A stretch of 64,000 nt of DNA from JAVVUJ01 sp964582545 (GCA_964582545.1 CAZOSB010000003.1:62001-126000); one strand, 5' to 3'. Positions 18,020 to 27,091 are shown, counted from the first letter of the stretch. The notes: generated by a model from the letters alone, not told the origin. Numbers and translations: made by a program.

Positions 18020-18918
18020 TGGCAGCCATGAAAAGCAGAGGCTTAGGAAAGGGTCTGGAAGCTCTGTTCAATGACATTACTATCAACACTCAAGAAATCA
18101 GTGAAGCGACAGAGACCCTATTAGATGGCCAGATTTCACTACTAGATGTAAATTTAATTAAACCTAACAATAACCAACCCAGAAAAACCTTTAACGATGA
18201 GAAGACGGAAGAGTTGGCAAAGTCCATAGAGAATTATGGTATTATCCAGCCAATCATTGTAAGGTCAGTGAAAGAGGGATATGAAATTGTTGCGGGGGAA
18301 AGACGATGGCGTGCTGCCAGGAAGGCCTCTCTGAAAAAGGTTCCTTGTCTAATCAGGGAATTGGATGAAAAGCAAAACATGCTATTTTCCATAATAGAAA
18401 ATATGCAGAGAGAAGACTTAAATCCAATTGAAGAAGCTAAAGCATTACAGGAATTGGTATCAGTGTATGGATTTACTCAGGAAGACATTTCTAGAAATGT
18501 TGGGAAGAGTAGACCGTATGTTACCAATGCATTACGCCTTTTGAGGTTACCTGAAGGTATACAGGAAATGCTGGTAAATCAACTTTTAAGCAGTGGACAT
18601 GCTAGAGCTATTTTAGCTGTAAAGGATGAAAAGACTCAAATGGATTTGGCTAAGCATGCAGTAAGGGAAAATCTTTCCGTAAGAGAGTTGGAGCGCATTG
18701 TAAATAAAAAAATTTCAGGGTTAGCAAATCCAAAACCCAAGTCAAAGGAACGGGTAGATGCGAAACAAATTAAGTCCATAGAGGAAGAGTTGAAATCTAT
18801 AGTGGGAACAAAGGTTAGGATACATTTTAATGGGAAAAAGGGAAAGATTGAATTAGAATATTATAGTAAGGACGAACTGGAGAGATTAATTGATTTATTA
18901 AATGGTTTAAAACATTAA
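18019..18918 (+). CDS. parB: Chromosome-partitioning protein ParB/Spo0J
   Basis: 299 aa. The N-terminal GLGKGLEALF (residues 8-17) is the ParA-stimulating motif. GERR (93-96) marks the CTPase domain. The helix-turn-helix carries R165 and G193 at the positions typical of ParB specificity (KSRPYVTN; SSGHARAI). The C-terminus is a dimerisation domain. A perfect parS lies 30 bp downstream. Confidence 0.96.
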   Translation: MAAMKSRGLGKGLEALFNDITINTQEISEATETLLDGQISLLDVNLIKPNNNQPRKTFNDEKTEELAKSIENYGIIQPIIVRSVKEGYEIVAGERRWRAARKASLKKVPCLIRELDEKQNMLFSIIENMQREDLNPIEEAKALQELVSVYGFTQEDISRNVGKSRPYVTNALRLLRLPEGIQEMLVNQLLSSGHARAILAVKDEKTQMDLAKHAVRENLSVRELERIVNKKISGLANPKPKSKERVDAKQIKSIEEELKSIVGTKVRIHFNGKKGKIELEYYSKDELERLIDLLNGLKH

Positions 18919-18937
18919 AGACTTTGAATTATGATGC

Positions 18938-18973
18938 AATTAAAAAATGTTTCACGTGAAACATTTTTTAATT
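18938..18973. promoter_or_regulatory. Perfect parS inside a 36-bp palindrome; probable parB terminator
   Basis: TGTTTCACGTGAAACA (18948-18963) is an exact parS. The symmetry continues ten bases outward on both sides (AATTAAAAAA / TTTTTTAATT), giving a perfect 36-bp palindrome. A T-run ends the right arm, so the transcript could form a terminator hairpin. Confidence 0.85.
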
Positions 18974-19007
18974 ATATAAAAGCGGTTGTTTTAAAGGAGG
19001 AGTCACA

Positions 19008-19376
19008 TTGATAGTGAGAAATCAATATACATGTCCACTGGAGTTAACCCATGACATGATAAAGGGGAAATGGAAAACCATCATATTATGGCGTCTTAGG
19101 TTGGGAAATACTTCCTTATCAAAGCTAGAGAGGGATATAGATGGAATCACTCAAAAGATGCTGCTTGAACATTTAAAAGAACTAATGGAATTTGGTCTTA
19201 TAGATAAGAAAACCTATAAGGGTTACCCCTTAAAAGTAGAATATTTTTTAACGGATGACCGAGGTTCCAAAATGCTTAAAGCCTTGGAGATAATGCAATC
19301 CATTGGAATTGATTTTATGCTAGATAACGGTATGGAGGATATGCTTATCCAGAAGGGCATTGAATATAAAAAGTAA
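19008..19376 (+). CDS. HxlR family transcriptional regulator
   Basis: 122 aa winged helix. CPLELTHDMIKGKWKTIILWRL and the QKMLLEHLKELMEFGLI segment are typical HxlR. The CxxE/CP Cys near residue 8 is the usual redox-sensing position in some members. TTG start, supported by AAAGGAGG 7 bp upstream. The family often controls oxidoreductase or stress genes beside it; here the neighbours are the PEBP and VOC genes. Confidence 0.88.
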   Translation: MIVRNQYTCPLELTHDMIKGKWKTIILWRLRLGNTSLSKLERDIDGITQKMLLEHLKELMEFGLIDKKTYKGYPLKVEYFLTDDRGSKMLKALEIMQSIGIDFMLDNGMEDMLIQKGIEYKK

Positions 19377-19448
19377 ACCTAAAAAAATAAAGATCTATTT
19401 TTTAGAATACCAACAAAAAAGTGGGTAATTTACTTATCGTTCATTGAA

Positions 19449-19458
19449 AAGTATACTT
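19449..19458. promoter_or_regulatory. Candidate HxlR operator and direct repeats
   Basis: AAGTATACTT is a 10-bp palindrome in the spacer between the HxlR and PEBP genes. Two copies of AACAAACGGTT follow at 19477-19487 and 19512-19522, 35 bp apart. These are plausible protein-binding sites; no binding evidence is available from sequence. Confidence 0.3.
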
Positions 19459-19546
19459 GAAGCATAAAAAAGAAAAAACAAACGGTTATGAATTAGCTTA
19501 AGATGAGTTATAACAAACGGTTTATCAATGAGTGGAGGTAATTATT

Positions 19547-20047
19547 ATGGAAGTGACAAGCACAGGAATTATTGACGGAATTTTTTTAGATAAATATGGT
19601 AAAAGAGGAGAAGTAAATGAAAACGGTATGCCCATAGTTTCTTTTCCAATCAAAATTGAAAATGCTCCACAAAGCACGGTGACTTTTGCATTAGTTCTGG
19701 AAGATAAAGATGCATACCCAGTGAGTGGAGGGTTTTCATGGATTCACTGGACGGCTGCAAACATAAAGAAATTAGAGTTAATGGAGAATGAAAGCAGAAC
19801 AACACAAGATTTCGTGCAGGGTGTCAACAGCTGGACTAGTACGCAGGGAGGCAACCAATGTAAGGAGTTATCAAGTTTTTACGGAGGTATGTGCCCCCCG
19901 GATGCACCCCATTTATACGAGTTACATGTGTTCGCATTAAATACGGAATTAGAGTTAGAGGCAGGATTTTACATGAATACTCTATATAAAAAGATGGATG
20001 GTCACATACTGGAAACCTATACTTTGAAAGGGATTTATTATAATTAA
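19547..20047 (+). CDS. YbhB/YbcL family (PEBP-like) protein
   Basis: 166 aa from the ATG at 19547, supported by GGAGGT 8 bp upstream (an in-frame GTG at 19532 lies inside that ribosome site). VTFALVLEDKDAYPVSGGFSWIHWTAANI and the C-terminal PPDAPHLYELHVFAL are the phosphatidylethanolamine-binding-protein fold signatures. Biochemical role in bacteria is unclear. No signal peptide, so cytoplasmic. Probably regulated by the upstream HxlR protein. Confidence 0.85.
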   Translation: MEVTSTGIIDGIFLDKYGKRGEVNENGMPIVSFPIKIENAPQSTVTFALVLEDKDAYPVSGGFSWIHWTAANIKKLELMENESRTTQDFVQGVNSWTSTQGGNQCKELSSFYGGMCPPDAPHLYELHVFALNTELELEAGFYMNTLYKKMDGHILETYTLKGIYYN

Positions 20048-20089
20048 ATGTATTTGCATATGTAGCAAACTAATTATAAAAGTGAAATC

Positions 20090-20458
20090 ATGATAAAAAG
20101 AATTGATCATATAGTGATTACTACCACACATTTAGAACAGTGTCTTAATTTCTATAAAAAGATAGGATTCACATATAAAGGAAATCGTGCTAGGCATGAA
20201 TTATACGCAGGAGACTTTAAAATAAATGTACATGTAAAGGAATATGAGCGATCTCCTCATGCAACCAATGTACAGCCGGGAAGTGCGGATCTTTGTTTTG
20301 AAGTTACTTGCGAAATGGAGGAATTTGTTGCTTACTTAAATAATCAAGGTGTGGATGTAGAACTTGGACCCATAAAAAGAGAAGGTTCCAAAGGCCAGAT
20401 GGAATCCATCTATATAAGAGATCCAGAGGGGAACTTGCTAGAGTTTTGTAAATATTGA
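20090..20458 (+). CDS. VOC family protein (glyoxalase/bleomycin-resistance fold)
   Basis: 122 aa with two beta-alpha-beta-beta-beta modules. IDHIVITTTHLEQCLNFYKKIGF at the start, with His7 as a likely metal ligand, and the C-terminal YIRDPEGNLLEF with Glu118. The family includes metal-dependent lyases, dioxygenases and drug-binding proteins, and the substrate cannot be told. It is followed by a strong terminator that closes this small gene group. Confidence 0.85.
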   Translation: MIKRIDHIVITTTHLEQCLNFYKKIGFTYKGNRARHELYAGDFKINVHVKEYERSPHATNVQPGSADLCFEVTCEMEEFVAYLNNQGVDVELGPIKREGSKGQMESIYIRDPEGNLLEFCKY

Positions 20459-20460
20459 AG

Positions 20461-20507
20461 GCAATGGACAAGAATTACTAAAAAATAATTTTGTCCATTG
20501 CTTTTTT
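20461..20507 (+). terminator. Strong rho-independent terminator after the VOC gene
   Basis: GCAATGGACAA (20461-20471) pairs exactly with TTGTCCATTGC (20491-20501), followed by six T. Confidence 0.9.
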
Positions 20508-20837
20508 CATATTATGATACACCAGTCTACAATCATAATCTCTATATAAATTTAAAGCTTTTTCTAGCTTTATCATATTTTTATTTATTATAGAACATAT
20601 AATGAACTATAAAAAGATAGTGTTATTTTTTTCGAGTAAATAAATATAAATTTATTTTTAAATAAAAGTCACAAACGGAAATAGATAGAAAATTATATTG
20701 ACAAACAATGCAACTTCAAGGTAAAATTTTGTCAAATAATTCAGAAACTTTAGACATACAGTCATTTTTCACCTGATTTAAGAACATTTTGTTTTTAAAT
20801 ATTACTTTTGGATTTTAGTCAGTAAAAGGAGGAGAAA
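20508..20837. other. 330-bp AT-rich regulatory spacer before the amino-sugar operon
   Basis: No coding region is supported. It holds the operon promoter and inverted repeat at 20698-20735; the rest is AT-rich with no clear element. Confidence 0.6.
20698..20735 (+). promoter_or_regulatory. Promoter with straddling inverted repeat before the sugar-binding lipoprotein
   Basis: TTGACA (20698-20703), 18-bp spacer, TAAAAT (20722-20727). TTGACAAA (20698-20705) and TTTGTCAA (20728-20735) are exact inverted repeats covering the -35 and the edge of the -10. A repressor at these sites would block RNA polymerase. Confidence 0.65.
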
Positions 20838-22178
20838 ATGAAGAATCGTAAATGGTACGTAAAATTGCCTGTACTCTTGTTAGTGGCACTTTTAGTAATT
20901 ACTAGCTTTGCTGCTTGCGGAAGTGGTGGCACTAAAGGGGGAGGGGATAGTGAGCCTGTAACCGTAACCTTTGCCACATCCGTGTATGTGGAGGAGCCTC
21001 ATCAGGTAGCTATCGATGCTCTGATTGAAGCTTTCAATGCAGCAAACCCCGACGTGGTGGTGGAGGTATATGGGGCAGGATATGCAGAGTTTTGGGATAA
21101 TGCAACCACGGAGATCATGGGTGGAAATGAGGCGGATATTTTGCAGGTCTATCCTGAAAATGTTGCTTCTTACAACGCATTAAGGGAAGACGGAGTGTTT
21201 GAAGATTTGACGCCATATATGGGAGGTACGGATTATAAACCACTGCTGGCGGGGCAGGATATGTGCGAATTTGAGGATCAAACATTGGCTCTTTCCAATT
21301 ATGCTTGGGGAACCACTGCATTATTTTATAGAAAATCGATATTAGCCGATAACGGGATCGATCCTGCTACTTTAAAAACATGGAATGACTTCGTTGAAGC
21401 TTCTAAAAAATTAAAAGAAAAAAATATCGTTGGAATGGGTGTAGTAAACAGCTCTCATGGATTCGTAGTATCGGAATGGGCAAGAATGCTTGCAAGAGAG
21501 ATTTCTATGGGGTTATATTTCCCTGACGGAGAGAAAGGTCCATTTACAGCAGATGCAATTCAAGTAAACAGTGATGCGAATGTCTGGGCAGCGCAAGAAT
21601 GGCAGAAGTACTTACTTACAGATGGTTTAGGAAAAGCAGCTCCTGATAAGAAGGATTCAAGAGAATACTTCTGGAATGGTATTGCAGCATTCAATTATGA
21701 TGGTCCTTGGTTCATCGGTATGACCGAGCAGAGAGATGCTGCCCTTCTGGATGACATCGGTCTCATTCCATCTCCAAGCGTTGAATACAATGGAACCCTT
21801 TATAAACCCAACCCAACTAATTATCCTTTAGTAATGTGTATGTCCAAGAATACAGAAAATAAAGAAGCAGCATGGAAATTCATGGAATGGATGACCTCTG
21901 ATGAAGCTCAAGCAATCGTTGCAACTTGCGGAATGATTCCAGCCAGCAATGTTTACTCAGGTAGCGATGAATATGCAGAAAAATATCCTTTATCAGCAAC
22001 CTTTGCAGAATACTATCAGGGTTACGGTCCACAGATTGCAGATCCACTCATTCCACAGCGTGGGGAACTGAATCAGATTATGATCGATTATACGCAGCAG
22101 ATCTTTGCTGCAGGAAAGGATCCAAAGACAGTATTGGATGAAGCAGCTCAAAAATGTAAGGAAGTCATGAACAAATAA
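20838..22178 (+). CDS. Sugar-binding lipoprotein of a CUT1 ABC importer
   Basis: 446 aa, family 1 extracellular solute-binding protein. Residues 1-26 are a lipoprotein signal with lipobox SFAAC (Cys27). The family pattern includes EFWDNATTEIMGGNEADILQVYPEN and the C-terminal AAWKFMEWMTSDEAQ. It captures an oligosaccharide at the cell surface for the two permeases that follow. The downstream kinase, deacetylase and deaminase suggest a HexNAc-containing ligand. AAAGGAGGAG ribosome site. Confidence 0.92.
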   Translation: MKNRKWYVKLPVLLLVALLVITSFAACGSGGTKGGGDSEPVTVTFATSVYVEEPHQVAIDALIEAFNAANPDVVVEVYGAGYAEFWDNATTEIMGGNEADILQVYPENVASYNALREDGVFEDLTPYMGGTDYKPLLAGQDMCEFEDQTLALSNYAWGTTALFYRKSILADNGIDPATLKTWNDFVEASKKLKEKNIVGMGVVNSSHGFVVSEWARMLAREISMGLYFPDGEKGPFTADAIQVNSDANVWAAQEWQKYLLTDGLGKAAPDKKDSREYFWNGIAAFNYDGPWFIGMTEQRDAALLDDIGLIPSPSVEYNGTLYKPNPTNYPLVMCMSKNTENKEAAWKFMEWMTSDEAQAIVATCGMIPASNVYSGSDEYAEKYPLSATFAEYYQGYGPQIADPLIPQRGELNQIMIDYTQQIFAAGKDPKTVLDEAAQKCKEVMNK

Positions 22179-22204
22179 GAAAGATTGTCTATAGAGTCAC
22201 TTAG

Positions 22205-22243
22205 TTTATAGAGTAACCTATAAAAATAGGTTACTCTATAAAA
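22205..22243 (+). repeat. Perfect 17-bp intercistronic hairpin
   Basis: TTTATAGAGTAACCTAT (22205-22221), loop AAAA, exact complement to 22243. No T-run follows, so it more likely protects the upstream binding-protein mRNA from decay than terminates transcription, as known for other transporter operons where the binding protein is needed in excess. Confidence 0.75.
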
Positions 22244-22300
22244 GCATAAAATATGTTGATATCGCTTAAAATTATGCACTTAAAAGGTAAAGGAAGCAAC

Positions 22301-23191
22301 ATGAAAAATATTACTAAGAAAAGTTCCTTTGCAGGATATGCCTTTGTTACACCTCTGGTATTGGTGATGGTAATTTTTTTAGCTTATCCCATAGCAAAGG
22401 CTGCAATCATGAGCGTGCAGTACTGGTATATGCCTCGACCAAAACCAGAAGGCAATTTCTTTGTGGGAATAGATAACTTTGTCTCTGTATTTGAAGATGT
22501 GAAGTTTACTCATTCTCTCTATATCACCGGAATCTACATATTTGTTACAGTAACTGGGAGATTTGTTCTGGGGCTAGGAACCGCAATGCTTTTAAACATG
22601 CCCTTTAGGGGAAGGGGATTGGCTAGGGCACTCATCATCATTCCTTGGGCGGTTCCAGAGGTGGTGGCTTGTTTGGTTTGGATATTAATGTATGATGGGG
22701 ATTTTGGTATTCTAAATTATTTAGGCACAAACCTCCATATCTTATCCCAACCTGTGGGATTTTTAACAGATCCATCCATTGCCCTTTGGTCTGCTATGGC
22801 AGTAAATATTTGGAAGGGATTTCCCTTTGTAGCAATCATGCTATTAGCAGGACTTCAAAGCATACCAGGAGAGCTCTATGAAGCGGCGCGAGTAGACGGT
22901 GCTAGTTCCCTTCAGCAGTTTAAAAACATAACTTTACCACAGTTAAAGCCTGTGTCTGTGGTAGTATTTTTATTGTTAATAATTTGGACAATCAAAGATT
23001 TTGGTATCGCATTTTTGCTGGCTCGTGGTGGTCCCTCAGGAGCAACCGAAATTTTAACCATATATATCTATCAGACCGCTTTCAAGTTTTTTGACTTTGG
23101 TAAAGCAGCAGCAGCAGGCATGATCATGTTAGGATTTTCAGTACTTTTCACATTTATATACCTAAAGGTTTTGAATAAGGAGGAAGCTTAA
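22301..23191 (+). CDS. CUT1 sugar ABC transporter permease 1 (MalF/UgpA type)
   Basis: 296 aa from the ATG at 22301, chosen for the AAAGGAAG just upstream (an ATG at 22253 would add a 16-residue tail without a good site). Six membrane spans and the EAA loop ELYEAARVDGASSLQQFKNITLPQLKP near residue 195, where the ATPase docks. The stop shares one base with the next gene. Confidence 0.92.
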   Translation: MKNITKKSSFAGYAFVTPLVLVMVIFLAYPIAKAAIMSVQYWYMPRPKPEGNFFVGIDNFVSVFEDVKFTHSLYITGIYIFVTVTGRFVLGLGTAMLLNMPFRGRGLARALIIIPWAVPEVVACLVWILMYDGDFGILNYLGTNLHILSQPVGFLTDPSIALWSAMAVNIWKGFPFVAIMLLAGLQSIPGELYEAARVDGASSLQQFKNITLPQLKPVSVVVFLLLIIWTIKDFGIAFLLARGGPSGATEILTIYIYQTAFKFFDFGKAAAAGMIMLGFSVLFTFIYLKVLNKEEA

Positions 23192-24024
23192 TGATGACCT
23201 TAAAAAAAGTGATTGCATTGTTGCTCGTCGGAATCATATGTGCCTTTGCTGTGTTTCCCTTTGCCTGGATGATTTCAACTTCCTTTAAACCTGCTACAGA
23301 AATTTATTCTGAGCCTTCCTTTATACCCCAAAGCCCTACACTTAAGGGATACCAATCTATGATCTTAGGAAAATCCAAGAATTTTAATATGAAAATCTGG
23401 ATGGTCAACAGCATTATCGTATCTGCCAGCACCACACTTTTTTCAATTATTATCGCTTCCTTAGGAGGATATGGCTTATCTCGTTTTCGTTTTGCAGGCA
23501 GGAAGACGTTGGGATATATCATACTAATGACTCAAGTTTTGCCGGGATCCTTGCTGATTATTCCACTTTATGTAGTACTGAATAACTTAAACCTACTCAA
23601 TACGCTCATCGCTTTGGTTATTTCCTACACCACCTTTGCCATTCCATTTTGCACTTGGACTATGAAGGGCTTTTTCGATACTATTCCCTTATCCTTGGAT
23701 GAGGCCGCCAGTGTGGATGGATGCAACAGATTAAAAACTTTTATTACGGTCATTTTGCCCCTTACGGTGCCGGGGCTTGTGGCTACTGGAATATTTTCTT
23801 TTATCGCCGGGTGGAACGAGTATTTATTTGCCAGTATCTTTGTTCAAAAGTATGCCAAATGGACGCTGCCCGTGGGCATATCCACCGCCGTGGGACAGTA
23901 CTCCACGGACTGGGCAAGTGTTATGGCGGGAGCCGTGATTATCACCATTCCTATCGTTATCCTGTTTTTGCTCTTGCAGAAATATCTGGTCAGTGGAATG
24001 ACGGCAGGGGCTGTGAAGCAATAA
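23191..24024 (+). CDS. CUT1 sugar ABC transporter permease 2 (MalG/UgpE type)
   Basis: 277 aa, six membrane spans. EAA loop SLDEAASVDGCNRLKTFITVILPLTVPG near residue 168. AAGGAGG lies 8 bp before the start. A second in-frame ATG at 23194 is an equally possible start. It forms the channel with permease 1. Confidence 0.92.
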   Translation: MMTLKKVIALLLVGIICAFAVFPFAWMISTSFKPATEIYSEPSFIPQSPTLKGYQSMILGKSKNFNMKIWMVNSIIVSASTTLFSIIIASLGGYGLSRFRFAGRKTLGYIILMTQVLPGSLLIIPLYVVLNNLNLLNTLIALVISYTTFAIPFCTWTMKGFFDTIPLSLDEAASVDGCNRLKTFITVILPLTVPGLVATGIFSFIAGWNEYLFASIFVQKYAKWTLPVGISTAVGQYSTDWASVMAGAVIITIPIVILFLLLQKYLVSGMTAGAVKQ

Positions 24025-24139
24025 GCATGACATTCAAAGAAGTTGCGAAATCCATTAAGCATTAAGAAGTAAGTAGTAGGTAGTAAGTAATAATAACAAA
24101 TTAAGAAGTTTAGCCAAATGAGAAAAAGGAGAGAATGAA

Positions 24140-25144
24140 ATGATTAAAATTGGAATTATTGGTATGGGTATCAGAGGTACGATGTTTGCAAATACCATCA
24201 ATGAAAACCCATTTTCGGAGGTTGCGGCAATTTCTGAGTATGATGAAAACACCCTATCTTCCGTAAAGGAGATTTATAAGGTGCCTGCTTTTACGGATTA
24301 CAAGAAGATGATGGACGAAGTGGATATGGATGGGGTCATTATTGCAACACCTGATTTTCTTCACAAGGATGCAGTGCTATATGCTGCAAATAAAGGGATT
24401 CATATATTATGTGAGAAACCCTTTTCCACCTCCGTGGCAGAGTGTGAAGAAATGGTGGAGGCAGTTAAGAAAAATCAGATAAAATGTATGGTAGCCTTTG
24501 AGAACAGGTGGAACTCTCCCATAGTAGCCACAAAAAATAATATCGATCAAGGAGCCATCGGTGAAATTCTCAATGTAAATGCAAGATTAAACGACACCAT
24601 ATTTGTACCTACGGAGTTATTAAAGTGGTCAAAGGGATCATCGGTAGGTTGGTTCCTCTTCCCCCATGTGGTGGATATGATTGCATGGTTCTCAGGAAAG
24701 AGTGTAGAAAGCGTCTATGCTGTGGGAACTAAGAAAAAGTTGAAATCCATGGGGTTGGATCTTTACGATACCATTCAGGCCACCTTGAATTATACGGATG
24801 GAACTCACGCCACCTTGTCCTCCAGCTGGGTGCTACCAAACAGTATGCCCTTAATTTATGATTTAAAAATGGAAATTATTGGAACAGAGGGCAGCTTGTA
24901 TATCGATACTTACGATCAAATGGTAAGAATGGGAACTTCCCAAAAGTTTTCTCACGTACATACTTTAGGAACTTCCATCAACCAAATGGCCACCGGAAAC
25001 TCCAATTTTATGCTTCATCATTTCGTAGATTGTCTCAGAAAAAATGAAGTACCGGAAGCCAATGAAGATTTGGGATTGATCAATACTAAAATTGTTGAAG
25101 CCATTCATCAATCCGTAGAATCAGGAGCCATCGTAAAACTATAA
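24140..25144 (+). CDS. Gfo/Idh/MocA family oxidoreductase
   Basis: 334 aa. Rossmann motif GMGIRG (8-13), EKP at 92-94, and H176/D179 in the GWFLFPHVVDMIAWFSG segment. NAD(P)-linked oxidation or epimerisation of a sugar is expected. It lies between the permeases and the CBM9-like gene in the amino-sugar operon. A spacer of 115 bp with TAGTAAGTAGTAGG-like simple sequence precedes it; ribosome site AAAAAGGAGAG. Confidence 0.87.
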   Translation: MIKIGIIGMGIRGTMFANTINENPFSEVAAISEYDENTLSSVKEIYKVPAFTDYKKMMDEVDMDGVIIATPDFLHKDAVLYAANKGIHILCEKPFSTSVAECEEMVEAVKKNQIKCMVAFENRWNSPIVATKNNIDQGAIGEILNVNARLNDTIFVPTELLKWSKGSSVGWFLFPHVVDMIAWFSGKSVESVYAVGTKKKLKSMGLDLYDTIQATLNYTDGTHATLSSSWVLPNSMPLIYDLKMEIIGTEGSLYIDTYDQMVRMGTSQKFSHVHTLGTSINQMATGNSNFMLHHFVDCLRKNEVPEANEDLGLINTKIVEAIHQSVESGAIVKL

Positions 25145-25156
25145 GAAGGTGTTTCA

Positions 25157-25867
25157 ATGAATAATAATTGCGTACCCAGTGGATATACCATTTGTTTTCA
25201 GGATCGGGAGGAACCGGAATTTTCTACGGTACCTCGTGCAGAGATCGACACCTTTCCTTGGGGCTGTAGCTACAGACCCAGTACCCATGCACATATACTA
25301 GCCCTACCTCAAGCATTTGCTGTCCGGATGGTTACCCACGACCAAGACGTCAGGGCTGAGATTACAAAACTCAACGGACCGGTGTACACAGATAGTTGCA
25401 TGGAGTTTTTTCTCATGCCGGATCCGGATCAAAGTAAAAGATATATCAACTTTGAATTTAATGCTTTGGGAACTCTATTCATCTCCATAGGAACAAATCG
25501 ATTTGACAGGAGTAACTTGGAGATTGAAAATTACAAGGAATTTTTTCAAGTAAGGACAAAGATTTTTTCCTCCCAAGAAGCAGTGATAAATTCTTCTCAA
25601 AAGAAAGGGAGGAATTCATCAATAGACGATGATGCACCATGTTACGACAATGGTTGGTCTATAGAGTATAAAATACCTTATGATTTTATTCAGGAGTATT
25701 TTCCTAATTTTCAACCGAGAGAGGGTCTTGTTATGAAAGGAAACTTTTTTAAATGTGGAGAGGAGTGTAAGAATTTGCATTACGGTTGTTGGTCTCATAT
25801 TGCTTTGCCAAAACCGGACTTTCATAGCCCTGAGTACTTTGGAACACTTTCCATCAGATTAAAGTAG
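25157..25867 (+). CDS. Carbohydrate-binding family 9-like protein
   Basis: 236 aa. The DSCMEFFLMPDPDQSKRYINFEFNALGTLFIS core and the C-terminal CWSHIALPKPDFHSPEYFGTLSI are typical of the CBM9-like (DUF1083) family. There is no signal peptide and no attached catalytic domain, so it appears to be a cytoplasmic stand-alone module. Its role in the operon is not known; binding of a sugar or sugar-derived ligand is inferred from the family only. Confidence 0.75.
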   Translation: MNNNCVPSGYTICFQDREEPEFSTVPRAEIDTFPWGCSYRPSTHAHILALPQAFAVRMVTHDQDVRAEITKLNGPVYTDSCMEFFLMPDPDQSKRYINFEFNALGTLFISIGTNRFDRSNLEIENYKEFFQVRTKIFSSQEAVINSSQKKGRNSSIDDDAPCYDNGWSIEYKIPYDFIQEYFPNFQPREGLVMKGNFFKCGEECKNLHYGCWSHIALPKPDFHSPEYFGTLSIRLK

Positions 25868-25929
25868 CTATTGCAAGGAAAGAGAAGAACCGATAGAATA
25901 GAAATGTGGAATAATAAGGGGGGCTCTTT

Positions 25930-27030
25930 ATGGCCAGTATATCTTTGAAAAATGTGAAGAAAATTTACTCTGGAGACGTTGTGGCAGTGCACGATTTTAA
26001 TCTGGAAATTCAGGATAAGGAATTTATCATCCTCGTAGGTCCTTCTGGGTGTGGGAAATCTACCACACTTAGAATGATTGCCGGATTGGAGGAAATTTCT
26101 GAGGGAGAGCTTTACATAGGGGATACCAAGGTGAACGACCTGCCCCCAAAAGAAAGGGATATTGCCATGGTTTTTCAGAACTATGCCCTATATCCTCATA
26201 TGAGCGTATATAAAAATATGGCTTTTGCATTGAAATTAAAAAAAATGCCTAAGGATGAAATTAAAGCCAAGGTGGGTGAAGCTGCCAAGATCCTACAGAT
26301 TGAAGAATATCTGGAGCGAAAGCCAAAGGCTCTTTCCGGAGGGCAGAGGCAGCGTGTGGCTCTGGGACGTGCCATGGTGAGAAATCCGAAGGTATTCCTT
26401 TTAGATGAGCCTCTATCTAATTTGGATGCAAAATTGCGAACGGAAATGCGTGCAGAAATCTCTAAATTGCACAAACGTCTGGGTACCACCTTCGTATACG
26501 TGACTCATGATCAGATGGAGGCCATGACCATGGGAGATCGCATTGTGGTCATGAAGGATGGATTTATCCAGCAGGTGGATACGCCTCAAAATTTATATGA
26601 GAGACCTGAAAATATGTTTGTAGCCAGCTTTATCGGATCACCCGTGATGAACTTTTTAGATGTTAAAGTTTTAAATGAGGAAGGTAAATTCTTTGCGCTG
26701 ATAGGGGAAAAGAGGTTTCCTATCCTCCCTGAAAAGGTGACTGAGGATGTCATTGAACCATATGTGGATAAAACCGTAATCTTGGGAATCCGTGCAGAAA
26801 ATTTATGGGATCAAGTAAAAAATCCGGATTATGCAATAGAGGTAGATGTTGAATTAACGGAGCTTATGGGATCTGAGGTGTATGCGTATTTTACCTTAGG
26901 TCAAGAAAAATTAATCGCAAAGCTACCCCCACATACCCAAGCCAGAATAGGAGAAAAGTTCTTCATTGAGCTGGATATTCATGCATTTCACCTCTTTGAT
27001 AAAGAAACGGGGTTGACCATTTGCAATTAG
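25930..27030 (+). CDS. Sugar ABC transporter ATP-binding protein, MalK/UgpC/MsmX type
   Basis: 366 aa. Walker A GPSGCGKST (37-45), Q-loop FQNYALYPHM, signature LSGGQRQRVALGRA, Walker B VFLLDEPLSNLD, and a C-terminal TOBE/MalK regulatory domain from about residue 240. It energises the two CUT1 permeases. Such ATPases often serve several importers. It is encoded within the same operon, which supports service to this transporter. Confidence 0.95.
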   Translation: MASISLKNVKKIYSGDVVAVHDFNLEIQDKEFIILVGPSGCGKSTTLRMIAGLEEISEGELYIGDTKVNDLPPKERDIAMVFQNYALYPHMSVYKNMAFALKLKKMPKDEIKAKVGEAAKILQIEEYLERKPKALSGGQRQRVALGRAMVRNPKVFLLDEPLSNLDAKLRTEMRAEISKLHKRLGTTFVYVTHDQMEAMTMGDRIVVMKDGFIQQVDTPQNLYERPENMFVASFIGSPVMNFLDVKVLNEEGKFFALIGEKRFPILPEKVTEDVIEPYVDKTVILGIRAENLWDQVKNPDYAIEVDVELTELMGSEVYAYFTLGQEKLIAKLPPHTQARIGEKFFIELDIHAFHLFDKETGLTICN

Positions 27031-27091
27031 GGCAATAGGAGGAATCCTTAAGAACTTATAAAAGTAATCATAAAATCGAAAGGCGGGAAAG

